64,000 bases of DNA from Lachnospiraceae bacterium (GCA_030531245.1 JAUNOA010000002.1:29731-93730); one strand, 5' to 3'. Positions 27,523-36,979 are shown, counted from the stretch's first letter. Notes: generated from the sequence alone by a model not told the origin. Made by a program: numbers and translations.

Positions 27523-28977
27523 ATGTATAAAAACTACGATGTGATAATCATCGGATCAGGGGTTATCGGATCATCTGTTGCAAGGGAACTGTCAAAATAT
27601 AAACTCAAAACAGCTGTTCTTGAAAAAATGCCGGATGTATGCTGCGGAACAAGTGCAAGAAATTCCGGAGTGCTGCATGCAGGATTTAACAATAAACCCG
27701 GGTCAAAGATGGCAAGATTCTGTGTTGAAGGCAATGCAGGATTTGATAAACTTGCCGCAGAACTGGACATTCCGTTCAGGAGAACGGGAAAACTTATTGT
27801 CGGCTTTACTCCTGAGGACAGAGAGAAGCTCGAGCAGCTTAAGGAGCAGGGAGAGAAAAACGGAGTTCCTGGACTTAAGATAGTAGATAAAGCGTTTATC
27901 AAGTCAAAGCTTCCTTATGTAGAGGGCGAGTTTGCCATGTGGTCGGGAAGCACAGCGATACTGAGCCCCTTTGAATACACGATAGCTCTGGCCGAGAATG
28001 CCTGTATGAACGGAGTGGATTTTTTCTTCGGGCATGAAGTAACAGGTATCAGTGACAATGATGGACAGTATATTATAACAGCCGGTACGGAAGATTTCAG
28101 AGCAAAGTATGTTATTAACTGCGCAGGGCTTTACTCGGATAAGATAGCGCGTATGCTGGGAACTGATGAATACACTATCTATCCGTGCAAGGGAGAATAC
28201 TATATCTTTGATAAAAAACTCGGAGCAAAACTTCCTGTACCTGCTTATCCCGTACCGAACATTAAGACAGGCGGGCTTGGAATACATCTTACGCCTTCCG
28301 TTGAAGGCAATGTTTTCGTAGGCCCCAGCAATGAATATATAGATGATACGGAGGATTATGCCACAGAAAAAGATGTTCTTGAAATGCTGATAAGGGACGG
28401 ATTAAAAATCTTCCCGTATCTGACAAGAGACATGTTCATAAGAAATTTTACAGGTATCAGACCGAAGCTGGTTTCAAAATCCGAGGGAGGATATCATGAC
28501 TTTGTAATCGAAAGACGTGAAGAAACTCCCAGAGCAATCAATCTGATAGGAATCGAATCGCCGGGACTTACGAGTGCTCAGCCTATAGCAAGAGAAGTCG
28601 CCGGGCTGCTTGGAGAAGTATGCAAGCTTGTTCCTGATCCTGATTTCAACCCGTACAGAAAAGGCATCGTGACCTTCAGGGACAAAACTCCCGAAGAGCA
28701 GGCGAAACTTATAGAAGAAAATCCCGATTACGGTGAGATAATCTGCAGATGTGAGACTATAACCAAAGCGGAAGTTCTGGCTGCCATCAATAATCCTCTC
28801 GGAGTGCACACCGTGACAGGAATCAAATACAGATGCAGGACAATGATGGGCAGATGTCAGGGCGGTTATTGTCAGATGAGAGTAACCGATCTGATTCAGC
28901 AGGAAACAGGATGTAAACCCGAAGAAGTGATCTATAACAGGAAAGGTGCCTATATATTTACGGGCAGGGTGAGATGA
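27523..28977 (+). CDS. FAD-dependent oxidoreductase (DAO/GlpA type) with C-terminal BFD-like Fe-S domain
   Basis: 484 residues. The FAD-binding motif GSGVIG is at 11-16 and the body resembles glycerol-3-phosphate dehydrogenase GlpA and L-2-hydroxyglutarate oxidases. The C-terminal domain carries cysteines at 408, 410, 438, 445 and 450 (ICRCET ... YRCRTMMGRCQGGYC), the pattern of BFD-type [2Fe-2S] domains. It likely oxidises a 2-hydroxy acid or amine and passes electrons to the next flavoprotein. The start at 27523 has AGAGGTGA five bases upstream; an upstream in-frame GTG at 27514 lies within that ribosome site. First gene of the LysR-linked operon; ATGA overlap with the next gene. Confidence 0.85.
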   Translation: MYKNYDVIIIGSGVIGSSVARELSKYKLKTAVLEKMPDVCCGTSARNSGVLHAGFNNKPGSKMARFCVEGNAGFDKLAAELDIPFRRTGKLIVGFTPEDREKLEQLKEQGEKNGVPGLKIVDKAFIKSKLPYVEGEFAMWSGSTAILSPFEYTIALAENACMNGVDFFFGHEVTGISDNDGQYIITAGTEDFRAKYVINCAGLYSDKIARMLGTDEYTIYPCKGEYYIFDKKLGAKLPVPAYPVPNIKTGGLGIHLTPSVEGNVFVGPSNEYIDDTEDYATEKDVLEMLIRDGLKIFPYLTRDMFIRNFTGIRPKLVSKSEGGYHDFVIERREETPRAINLIGIESPGLTSAQPIAREVAGLLGEVCKLVPDPDFNPYRKGIVTFRDKTPEEQAKLIEENPDYGEIICRCETITKAEVLAAINNPLGVHTVTGIKYRCRTMMGRCQGGYCQMRVTDLIQQETGCKPEEVIYNRKGAYIFTGRVR

Positions 28978-30431
28978 TGGAAATGTTGAAGAAAAAAGCC
29001 GCCATTATCGGAGGAGGACCTGCCGGACTTTCTGCTGCGGTAAAACTGTATGAATCAGGTGTGAAAGATATAATAATCCTTGAAAGAGAGCCCAGACTGG
29101 GAGGAATACTTAATCAGTGCATCCATGACGGATTCGGACTGGCAAGATTCAGAGAAGCTCTGTCCGGACCGGAGTATGCCGGAAGATACATAGATAAAGT
29201 ACATGAATACGGAATAGAATATCTTACAGATTGTATGGTTATCAATCTTACGGGTGATAAAGAGATTACAGCCGATACATCAAAAGGACTTGTGCATATC
29301 AAAGCAGATGCAGTCATTCTGGCTATGGGATGCAGAGAAAGACCCCGAGGTGCCATGAGCATACCCGGAGACAGACCAAGCGGAGTATTTACCGCCGGAG
29401 TCGCTCAGAATTACATAAATATCAGAAATGAAGCAATAGGTAAAAATATAGTTATCCTTGGCTCGGGAGATATAGGGCTTATAATGGCAAGAAGGCTCAC
29501 CCTTGAGGGTGCAAAGGTTCTTGGAGTATATGAGATAGCGAAATACCCCGGAGGACTTCCGAGAAATATAGAGCAATGCCTGAATGATTATGATATTCCG
29601 CTGTACCTGAATACAACGGTGACGAGAATCAAAGGACGAAGCCGTTTAGAGTCGGTTGTGGTGAGCGAAGTTGATGAGAACTTTAATCCGGTTGCCGGAA
29701 GTGAAAGAGAAATCAAATGCGATACGCTGATACTTTCCGTAGGGCTTATTCCGGAAAATGAAATTTCTCTCATGGCAGGAGTCGAACTTGATCCCAGGAC
29801 ACAGGGTCCTAAGATAGATGCCTACGGACAGAGCAGCGTTCCGGGAATTTTTGCTGTAGGGAATGCACTCAAGGTCTATGACCTTGTAGATAATGTTTCC
29901 GTTGAGGCTGAGAGGATAGCGGAAGCTGTGAAAGCATATCTGGATGGTGCACTCTCAGGGGCAAAGGCAGCGGTAGACCTGGACAGGTTCATCATACCAA
30001 AGCCGAAATACCTTCCGGGAAAAGCGGAGTCGGATACCGAGCGCCAGATAGTATGCATCATGTGTCCGAACGGATGCCTGATGGATGTAAAGCATGAAGG
30101 AAATAAACTCATAAGCTGCGAAGGATACTCCTGCCCCAGGGGACTGGAGTATGCCGGAGAAGAAATAAGCGCTCCCAGGAGAAATTTTGCCAGTCTTGTA
30201 AAAGTCAACGGAGGAGAACTGCCGCTTGTAAGCGTGAGACTGACAGGAGTAATACCGAAAGAAAAGATATTTGAAGTAGAATCTGAAATACAGAAAGCAG
30301 AAACAGATGCACCGGTCAAACGCGGGCAGGTGATAATAAGCAATGTACTGTCTCTGGGAGTAGATGTAATTGCAACCAAAGATATTCAGATATGCAGAAA
30401 TTTTGATAAAAACAGTCAGGAGATGAAATAA
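28974..30431 (+). CDS. FAD/NAD(P)-dependent oxidoreductase fused to DUF1667
   Basis: 485 residues. The first part has an N-terminal FAD motif GGGPAG (13-18) and a second dinucleotide fold near residue 160 (ILGSGDIGLIMARRL), as in pyridine-nucleotide disulfide-type reductases. From about residue 355 a DUF1667 domain follows with CIMCPNGC (361-368) and a CEGYSCPRG motif, cysteines likely to hold an Fe-S cluster. In many Clostridia DUF1667 is a separate small protein encoded after the same two flavoproteins. Here it is fused, so this is a two-protein version of a three-component complex, which probably channels electrons between substrate and NAD(P). Confidence 0.85.
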   Translation: MMEMLKKKAAIIGGGPAGLSAAVKLYESGVKDIIILEREPRLGGILNQCIHDGFGLARFREALSGPEYAGRYIDKVHEYGIEYLTDCMVINLTGDKEITADTSKGLVHIKADAVILAMGCRERPRGAMSIPGDRPSGVFTAGVAQNYINIRNEAIGKNIVILGSGDIGLIMARRLTLEGAKVLGVYEIAKYPGGLPRNIEQCLNDYDIPLYLNTTVTRIKGRSRLESVVVSEVDENFNPVAGSEREIKCDTLILSVGLIPENEISLMAGVELDPRTQGPKIDAYGQSSVPGIFAVGNALKVYDLVDNVSVEAERIAEAVKAYLDGALSGAKAAVDLDRFIIPKPKYLPGKAESDTERQIVCIMCPNGCLMDVKHEGNKLISCEGYSCPRGLEYAGEEISAPRRNFASLVKVNGGELPLVSVRLTGVIPKEKIFEVESEIQKAETDAPVKRGQVIISNVLSLGVDVIATKDIQICRNFDKNSQEMK

Positions 30432-31808
30432 ATGCTGAAAGAATACAGAATACTCTCACCATCGGGAATAGTGGGATATGGATTCCCGGAAGAAAGCTGG
30501 AATATAGGAATGGCACAAAAGCCGGACCTTATCGCGTGTGATGCAGGATCTACAGATCCGGGTCCTTATTACCTGGGAGCAGGAAAGCCGTTTACCACTC
30601 CAAGTGCGGTAAAAAGAGATATGGGTCTGATGCTTAAAGGAGCTCTTGAACTGGGGATTCCGATGATAATAGGATCCTGCGGAGGATCGGGAGGAACCCC
30701 TCATCTTGAAAGAGAAATAGGAATACTCAGGGAATTGGCCAGGGAGAATGGATATTCATTCAGGATGGCAGCAATTTCTTCAGAGTTCGATAAAGAATTC
30801 CTGATTGAAGAATGCAATAAAGGCAATATTGTACGTCTCGGTGCGGCACCACAGGTAACGCCCGAAGATATACAGGGATGTCGTCGCATTGTTGCTCAGA
30901 TGGGAGTTGAATCCATAATAAAGGCACTGGATCAGGGTGCACAGGTGGTGCTCTGCGGAAGAGCATATGATCCATCGGCTTTTGCTGCTGATCCGATAAG
31001 AAAGGGATACAGTGAAGCACTGGCAACGCACCTTGGAAAGATTCTTGAATGCTCATGTATCGCAGCAGTTCCGGGAAGTGCATCGGACTGCATAATGGGA
31101 TATCTTTATGAGGACAGTTTTGCCGTGGAACCGTGTGCATCCGGAAGAATCTGTACTACTACTTCTGTTGCAGCCCATACACTTTACGAAAAATCCAATC
31201 CATACATGCTTCCGGGTCCCGGAGGAACACTTAATCTTCATGACTGCAGATTTGTTCAGGAGACTGCCAGAAGAGTACGAGTATACGGTTCAAAATTCAT
31301 TCCGCAGAAAAAAAAGAATGTTAAGCTGGAAGGTGTAAAATCTGTCGGATTCCGTACTATTTCAATCTGTGGAAACCGCGATTCGATATTTATATCACAT
31401 ATCGATGAAATCCTTGACGGAGTGAAAAAAAGAACAGCCGAGAACATATCAGGAACGGGAATAGAGTACAATCTGGATTTCATCGTCTATGGTAAGAACG
31501 GAGTAATGGGTGCACTGGAACCACTGAAGGAAATCACTTCGCATGAAATAGGAATTGTTATTGATGCAGTCGCAGATACCCAGGAGCATGCCAACACAGT
31601 CTGCTCCGTAGCCCGTTCAACCATGCTTCATTACGGATATGAAGGAAGAATAGCCACAGCAGGTAATCTTGCATTTCCTTTTTCACCTTCGGATATCGCT
31701 GTAGGAGAGGTGTTCAATTTTTCTGCATACAGTCTGCTGGAAAATGCTGACCCGGCAGAACTGTTCCCGAGAACATTTATCGAATTTTGTAACGGAGAGG
31801 AGATTTAA
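30432..31808 (+). CDS. AtuA/DUF1446 family protein
   Basis: 458 residues. The conserved start (ACDAGSTDPGPYYLGAG) and GSCGGSGGTPHLE match the DUF1446 domain, named after AtuA of acyclic-terpene utilisation. Biochemistry is unsettled in most hosts; a role in a CoA-ester or hydroxy-acid step is often supposed. No signal or membrane segment. It is one base after the previous stop and two bases before DUF4387. That tight linkage to DUF4387 and a fumarase-type dehydratase suggests the two form one enzyme and that its product or substrate is a hydroxylated dicarboxylate. Confidence 0.85.
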   Translation: MLKEYRILSPSGIVGYGFPEESWNIGMAQKPDLIACDAGSTDPGPYYLGAGKPFTTPSAVKRDMGLMLKGALELGIPMIIGSCGGSGGTPHLEREIGILRELARENGYSFRMAAISSEFDKEFLIEECNKGNIVRLGAAPQVTPEDIQGCRRIVAQMGVESIIKALDQGAQVVLCGRAYDPSAFAADPIRKGYSEALATHLGKILECSCIAAVPGSASDCIMGYLYEDSFAVEPCASGRICTTTSVAAHTLYEKSNPYMLPGPGGTLNLHDCRFVQETARRVRVYGSKFIPQKKKNVKLEGVKSVGFRTISICGNRDSIFISHIDEILDGVKKRTAENISGTGIEYNLDFIVYGKNGVMGALEPLKEITSHEIGIVIDAVADTQEHANTVCSVARSTMLHYGYEGRIATAGNLAFPFSPSDIAVGEVFNFSAYSLLENADPAELFPRTFIEFCNGEEI

Positions 31809-31810
31809 TT

Positions 31811-32125
31811 ATGAGAAAGCTTAAAGATGTCGCAAAAATAATCCGTTCAAAAAATTCGGGACCGTTTGAACTTACACTTGACGTGATATTTGCAGATGAT
31901 GAAATGTTTGAAAAGGCAAGCAGATCAAAGATAATTACAAAAGACAGGATTGCGGAAATATACGGAATAGACAGAGATACCATCATTGATATCATAGAAT
32001 ACCCGGTAGCCAGAGCAATCAAGACAACCCTTGTAAGACCGATTGCTTCAGGGGCATTGGGAGAAAGAGATGTATACGGCGCACAGCAGCATGCTCCGCT
32101 CATGGAGATGGAGGTTGATTTATGA
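31811..32125 (+). CDS. DUF4387 small protein, likely partner of AtuA/DUF1446
   Basis: 104 residues. The sequence IRSKNSGPFELTLDVIF, YPVARAIKTTLVRP and GERDVYGAQQHAPL is characteristic of DUF4387, which nearly always sits beside DUF1446 or appears fused to it. That suggests a small subunit of the same complex. Ribosome site GGAGAGGAG; the stop overlaps the start of the dehydratase alpha gene by four bases. No catalytic motif can be assigned. Confidence 0.85.
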   Translation: MRKLKDVAKIIRSKNSGPFELTLDVIFADDEMFEKASRSKIITKDRIAEIYGIDRDTIIDIIEYPVARAIKTTLVRPIASGALGERDVYGAQQHAPLMEMEVDL

Positions 32126-33039
32126 TAACATCAAAAAGAATTGAAGAAGCCGCTTTTCAGGCAATTAAAAGCGGGTCGACTGACATTTCCTCAGATGTCA
32201 GGGAAGCTTTCATTAAAGCAATTTCAAGGGAATCCGACTCAGGAGCAAGGGATGGACTGGAAAAGACTTTGGAGAGTATTAAACTGGCAGAGGAATATGA
32301 GCGTCCGTCATGTGCTGATACAGGCTGGCCGATTTTTTATATCAAAGCCGGAAATGAAGCACAGATAGAAGGCGGGTTTATGGCACTTGAGGAGGCAATA
32401 CGTGATGGCGTCCGCAGAGCAACAAAAGAAGGTTATATCAGAAAAACCATGAAGCATCCGCTTACGGGTTTTGATCCGGGTGATAATATTGGAGCCAACA
32501 TTCCGGATTTTACATATCAGTTTGTTCCCGGTGATTCAATTGAAATCACATACTGCGCAAAGGGTGGAGGATCGGAGTGCTTCGGTGGAACAAGGCAGAA
32601 AGTTGTAGCATTTGCAGATGGTACTAAAGGGATAGAGAAATTCGTAATCGATGCATTTGCCGATGCGGCAAGAGCAGGTGCGATATGTCCTCCTTCAATT
32701 GTCGGTGTGGGAATCGGAGGAACAGCCAATGTTGCTGCAAATCTGGCAAAAGAAGCGGCATGTTTAAGACTTGTGGGTTCGCATCATCCGGAAGAGAATA
32801 TAAGGACGATTGAAGAAAGATTGTATAAGGGAATCAACGGGCTTGGTTTCGGAATCCTCGGTGCCGGAGGCAGCACTTCAGCACTGGCAGTGAATGTTGA
32901 ATATGCATATACACATATTGCAGGAATAGTTGTTGCTATAAGCTGTAATTGTATGGTGGCAAGAAGAGCGACTTACAGAATCAGTGCGGATGACAGTATT
33001 ATAAAGCTTGCGTGCGCCAACTGGTTCGGTGACAGATAA
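32122..33039 (+). CDS. Class I fumarase / L-tartrate dehydratase-type alpha subunit
   Basis: 305 residues of the [4Fe-4S] hydro-lyase alpha family (TtdA, FumA N-terminal part). Cluster cysteines are seen in RPSCADTGWP, in GGGSECFGG and in GAICPPSIVGVGIGG. The family removes water from fumarate/malate, tartrate or methyl-substituted hydroxydicarboxylates. In this context it probably works on a hydroxy diacid made by neighbouring enzymes. It is oxygen-sensitive, fitting an anaerobe. The beta gene follows after 17 bases. Confidence 0.9.
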   Translation: MITSKRIEEAAFQAIKSGSTDISSDVREAFIKAISRESDSGARDGLEKTLESIKLAEEYERPSCADTGWPIFYIKAGNEAQIEGGFMALEEAIRDGVRRATKEGYIRKTMKHPLTGFDPGDNIGANIPDFTYQFVPGDSIEITYCAKGGGSECFGGTRQKVVAFADGTKGIEKFVIDAFADAARAGAICPPSIVGVGIGGTANVAANLAKEAACLRLVGSHHPEENIRTIEERLYKGINGLGFGILGAGGSTSALAVNVEYAYTHIAGIVVAISCNCMVARRATYRISADDSIIKLACANWFGDR

Positions 33040-33056
33040 GACAAGGAGGAATAATA

Positions 33057-33704
33057 ATGGCAGAATATCATCTGACCGCTCCGCTTCAGGATGAAGATGT
33101 ATTACAGCTTCACATCGGAGATACGGTTTATCTCTCAGGACCTGCATTTACCTGCAGATCAAAACTGCAGAGATATATATTCGATGAAGGACATGAACTG
33201 CCCTTTATACCTGAGGAAGGAAGCATACTTATACATAACGGTCCGATAGTTGTGAAAAGAGAAGACGGATGGGAACTGATGAGTTTTATGCCGACTTCAA
33301 GCATAAGGTTTGAGAAATGGGGAGCAGATTCCGTTGAGAAATGGAACCTTAAGCTTATCTGCGGAAAGACGACAATGGGAGATAACACTTCAAAGGCAAT
33401 GAAAAAGTTTCATTGCGTTCATGTATCACCAAGAAGCGTAAGCCCGCTGTTATGGCTTAAGTCCATCAGCATCGAAGGGGTTGATCTCTTTGAAGAGATG
33501 GGATCGATAGAGGCACCGTGGCATTTTGTCTTAAATGAACTCGGACCTTTTGTTGTCGATATGGACTGTTACGGCAACAATCTTTTTGATAAAATAGATG
33601 AGATAGTTGCAGACAACAAACAGAAAGTGTACCGGGACCTGGATATTCCATCGGATTTCAGGTACACAAAACTGTATGATAATAAGAACACATGTGAACC
33701 ATAA
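33057..33704 (+). CDS. Class I fumarase / tartrate dehydratase-type beta subunit
   Basis: 215 residues, the swivel-domain half of the two-subunit hydro-lyase. It contains LHIGDTVYLSGPAFTCRSKLQRY (family motif with the catalytic region) and LICGKTTMGDNTSKAMKKF. The family usually has GKGGM; here GKTTM, a modest departure that also occurs in tartrate/other-substrate branches. It is very likely the partner of the gene upstream. Ribosome site AAGGAGGAA. The name TtdB is only by family; the substrate is not proven. Confidence 0.85.
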   Translation: MAEYHLTAPLQDEDVLQLHIGDTVYLSGPAFTCRSKLQRYIFDEGHELPFIPEEGSILIHNGPIVVKREDGWELMSFMPTSSIRFEKWGADSVEKWNLKLICGKTTMGDNTSKAMKKFHCVHVSPRSVSPLLWLKSISIEGVDLFEEMGSIEAPWHFVLNELGPFVVDMDCYGNNLFDKIDEIVADNKQKVYRDLDIPSDFRYTKLYDNKNTCEP

Positions 33705-33716
33705 GCGGAGGCAGAA

Positions 33717-35375
33717 ATGAAAAGTCCATACTATATCAATGTTAACGGAGCATACGGAAGAGGTGCATATGCGGCACCGGAGTTTCCGGAGCTTTCTGAT
33801 CTGATTTCACATATGGACAGACTGGGTATAGGCCAGTCTGTCGTTTATCATAATCTTGCAAGAGACCTTCACCCTGTTCACGGAAACAGATATCTCATGG
33901 AGGATATTAAGGCAAATCCTGAATATGCCGGACGGATCATCCCGGCATTTGCTGTCAATCCGAGTATGCTTGCAGGAGAAGGAGAGATAGAGTCGGTTGA
34001 AGAAGCTTTAAAAAGCGGTGAGGTAAGCTGTCTTGTACTTTTTCCGAAAACCAACCGGTATACCATTGTGGAAATCGAAAGAGTGCTTGAGAAGTTCAGG
34101 GCATATAAACCCGTCGTGCTGGTTGATGTGACAGAACTGAACGATGTCATCAATGCACCTGACAGAGCTCCTTCCATGGATCTTGAAATGCTGGTTACGG
34201 CGGCCGGGCATTTTCCCGAAATAAATTTTGTCGTCAGAAAAGTCATGTGGTGGCAGTTTTCACATATGCTGGATGTTCTTGCAAGAACAGATAACGTATA
34301 CATGGATATATCATGGCTTCACACGAGAGATGCGATAAAGATCACTCAGAATGAGGCCGGTGAGGGAAGACTTGTATTCGGGCTCGGAGCGAAGTGTCAC
34401 AACGGAGCAGCTATAGCAGGACTTGCATATGCGCATATATCGCAGCAGCAGATGGACGATGTTGCCTGGAATACTTTTGCCGGTCTTCTTAACGAAGCAG
34501 GACGCAGAAAAGCAGAAGCCGGCATGTGCAGTCTTTCTAATACGGTAGGCAATACATTCTGGAACGATTTTATTGACGGTAAGGGAGTAACCAAGGCACA
34601 TGTCATCGATGCACATACTCATATCGGGCCGTTTGCAAGAAGCTGGATCATACCGTGTAATGAATTCGACGGACAGATAAAAGAATTTGAGGAAGATATG
34701 GCCCGCTTCGGAATCGACGAAGTCTGTTCACAGTCGGAGTCGGAACTTTTCGGCTCTCCGGTAAGAGGAAATAAAGAACTGGAACAAGCTGTCGGGAACC
34801 GTAAAGACCGTTTCCATGGGAACTATGTAATCAATCCGGTCTATGCAGAACTTTATACTGATGAGGTGCTGGAGCAGGCATTCGCAGGAGGATATTTCAA
34901 GGGACTTAAGATGATCCCGGGATATATAGGAGTAGATATCCGTGATGAGAGACTGGATCATATATTCAGATGGGCGGATGCTCATAAGCTTTATATTCTG
35001 ATCCATTCATGGGCAGACCCGTTCGGATCTGCGGATAACATAGCGGAGGTATCTCAGAAATATCCGAATATGACATTTATCATCGGGCATATGGGCGGAC
35101 CTTCAAAGGGACGCGAAATGTGTCACAGGATTGCACAGGATCCGAAATATAAGAATATCGTATTTGAATTCTGCGGAAGCTTCACAACGGATATTCCGGT
35201 CGAGGAGTCATTAAAATACATTGATTATCACAGGCTTGTTTTCGGAACGGATACCGTAGTGCATGATGTCGCATGGGAGCTCGGAAGACTGCTTTCGATG
35301 GATATACCTGATGAGTGGCTGACAGAAATACTCGGTAATAACATGAAGAAGATCATTGACAGATCTTTGAGCTGA
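33717..35375 (+). CDS. Two-domain amidohydrolase: inactive N half fused to active C half
   Basis: 552 residues made of two amidohydrolase_2-like halves. The C half is intact: His300 and His302 (IDAHTHIG), GLKMIPGYIG, LIHSWAD, IIGHMGGPSKG and FGTDTVVHD. The N half (about 1-275) keeps the fold outline, including RLVFGLGAKCHNGAA and a closing FAGLL helix, but its first strand reads INVNGAYGRG where HxH belongs. The arrangement reproduces, as one chain, the two separate coupled genes at 17818 and 18543. I infer a pseudo-heterodimer in which the N half shapes or regulates the active half. It follows the beta dehydratase by 12 bases. Confidence 0.75.
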   Translation: MKSPYYINVNGAYGRGAYAAPEFPELSDLISHMDRLGIGQSVVYHNLARDLHPVHGNRYLMEDIKANPEYAGRIIPAFAVNPSMLAGEGEIESVEEALKSGEVSCLVLFPKTNRYTIVEIERVLEKFRAYKPVVLVDVTELNDVINAPDRAPSMDLEMLVTAAGHFPEINFVVRKVMWWQFSHMLDVLARTDNVYMDISWLHTRDAIKITQNEAGEGRLVFGLGAKCHNGAAIAGLAYAHISQQQMDDVAWNTFAGLLNEAGRRKAEAGMCSLSNTVGNTFWNDFIDGKGVTKAHVIDAHTHIGPFARSWIIPCNEFDGQIKEFEEDMARFGIDEVCSQSESELFGSPVRGNKELEQAVGNRKDRFHGNYVINPVYAELYTDEVLEQAFAGGYFKGLKMIPGYIGVDIRDERLDHIFRWADAHKLYILIHSWADPFGSADNIAEVSQKYPNMTFIIGHMGGPSKGREMCHRIAQDPKYKNIVFEFCGSFTTDIPVEESLKYIDYHRLVFGTDTVVHDVAWELGRLLSMDIPDEWLTEILGNNMKKIIDRSLS

Positions 35376-35464
35376 CAGATAACTGAGAGTGCGCAGCACG
35401 AAACGATTCGTAATCGATTTTTGGAACTCACATCATAATATAAGCGGATAGTAAGAGGAAAAGT

Positions 35465-36979
35465 ATGGGAATAACAGTAGGCGGAAAAGTGAATGCAGGA
35501 TTTGCTGCGATGGATATTACACCGAAGCAGGGAACTCATCTTGCAGGCAGTGGTGCAGGTGTGCACAGACCGTCAGGAAATGTGCTTGATAAGCTTTACG
35601 CAAAGGCTGCAGTCTTCAGGTCGGAAGATATTACACTTGTCATCATTGAAATGGATGTGACAATTATTACGGATGATTATGCAGACAGAATCGCAGACGG
35701 AATAATGAAAGAGCTTAGCATCCCGAGAGAGCATATTATGATCATGGGTACTCAGACTCATTCAGCCCCGGGACTTGGCTACTTTAATATTGACCCCGAT
35801 TATCCGCTGGATATACCTGCTGACAGAGAATATATACGCGGAGGAGAAAAAGCATTCTTTGACATGGCGGCACAGCAGGCGGTTCGGGCAGCGGCTGCGG
35901 CAGAGAAAAATGTGAAGCCTCTTTACATGCAGACAAAACGTGCTATGGTTCGCGGGCTGTCCTTTAACAGAAGAATAATCTGCAGAGAGAATCAGGAAGA
36001 AACTATCGACACAGAAGTTTCATACAAGGTCGGGATAGCGTGGAAAAAGGGAGACGTCATAATGCCTTTTCCTATGGATAATACTTCCGAAAACAATCCG
36101 TTCGGGCCGGACTATATGTCCCATGAGGAAGGTCCTATAGACAATGAAGTACTTGTTACATCATTTGCGGACGAAGGCGGAAATATAGAATCCATGATGC
36201 TGCATTTTACATGTCATCCGGTCAATGCATACTGTAATCCCGATACTTATTATGACGTAAGTGCCGACTGGCCGGGAGTGTGGGCTCAGATGATGCAGGA
36301 CAGATTCGGTACAGATAAGCTGCCGATCACGATCAACGGCTGCTGCGGCAATACCAATCCTATTGATCCCTATGAGGCGGATATGGTCACCGATGCGGTA
36401 AAGATGTCCGGAAAGCTTGCGGATATGAGTGAAAAGCTGGTAAAGGCGATGGATTATAAGAACCGTGAAGAAGCGATCCTGGATGCCAGACTGGAATGGC
36501 TTCCTCTTGATTATCGTGAGATGCCCCAGTGGAGAAAAGATCAGTATAATGAAATACTGGGAAAAGATATCAGCAAGCCGAAGTATGCAGAAGACGGATC
36601 ACTCGATGTAGACTGGTTCTATGCGGCAAGCTCATATTGTGTTGAGCTTCAGAGAAAGCGTGAGCCGGTATTTATGTATCCTGTCCAGGTATTCAGAATC
36701 GGCGATCTGGCAATAGTCGGACTTGCGGGTGAGCCGTTTTCGGAGGGGCAGCTGAAACTCAAGATGGAGTCACCGGCTCTGCTTACGATTGTCGGACACA
36801 TGGCAAACAAGTATGTAGGTTATATACCTACGAGAGAAGGCTGTGCTCGCGGAGGTCTGGAGGCACATCCGCTGCATACCTACTGGAACAAGATGGAGCC
36901 CGGCGCACTTGATAAGATAGTTGACAGAAGCGTGGGAATTCTGAATGAGCTATATAATAAAGAATTTGGAGAGCAATGA
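35465..36979 (+). CDS. Neutral/alkaline ceramidase-like N-terminal domain protein
   Basis: 504 residues. The start AGFAAMDITPKQGTHLAGSG, the metal-site region MIMGTQTHSAPGLGYF and the second histidine in LHFTCHPVN match the N-terminal catalytic domain of neutral ceramidases, amidohydrolases that split N-acyl sphingosine. It lacks a signal peptide and the C-terminal immunoglobulin-like domain of true ceramidases, so it is cytoplasmic and probably works on a different N-acyl compound. The 89 bases upstream contain a small hairpin (CGATTcgtAATCG) and no clear promoter. Overlap with the kinase gene is four bases. Confidence 0.82.
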   Translation: MGITVGGKVNAGFAAMDITPKQGTHLAGSGAGVHRPSGNVLDKLYAKAAVFRSEDITLVIIEMDVTIITDDYADRIADGIMKELSIPREHIMIMGTQTHSAPGLGYFNIDPDYPLDIPADREYIRGGEKAFFDMAAQQAVRAAAAAEKNVKPLYMQTKRAMVRGLSFNRRIICRENQEETIDTEVSYKVGIAWKKGDVIMPFPMDNTSENNPFGPDYMSHEEGPIDNEVLVTSFADEGGNIESMMLHFTCHPVNAYCNPDTYYDVSADWPGVWAQMMQDRFGTDKLPITINGCCGNTNPIDPYEADMVTDAVKMSGKLADMSEKLVKAMDYKNREEAILDARLEWLPLDYREMPQWRKDQYNEILGKDISKPKYAEDGSLDVDWFYAASSYCVELQRKREPVFMYPVQVFRIGDLAIVGLAGEPFSEGQLKLKMESPALLTIVGHMANKYVGYIPTREGCARGGLEAHPLHTYWNKMEPGALDKIVDRSVGILNELYNKEFGEQ

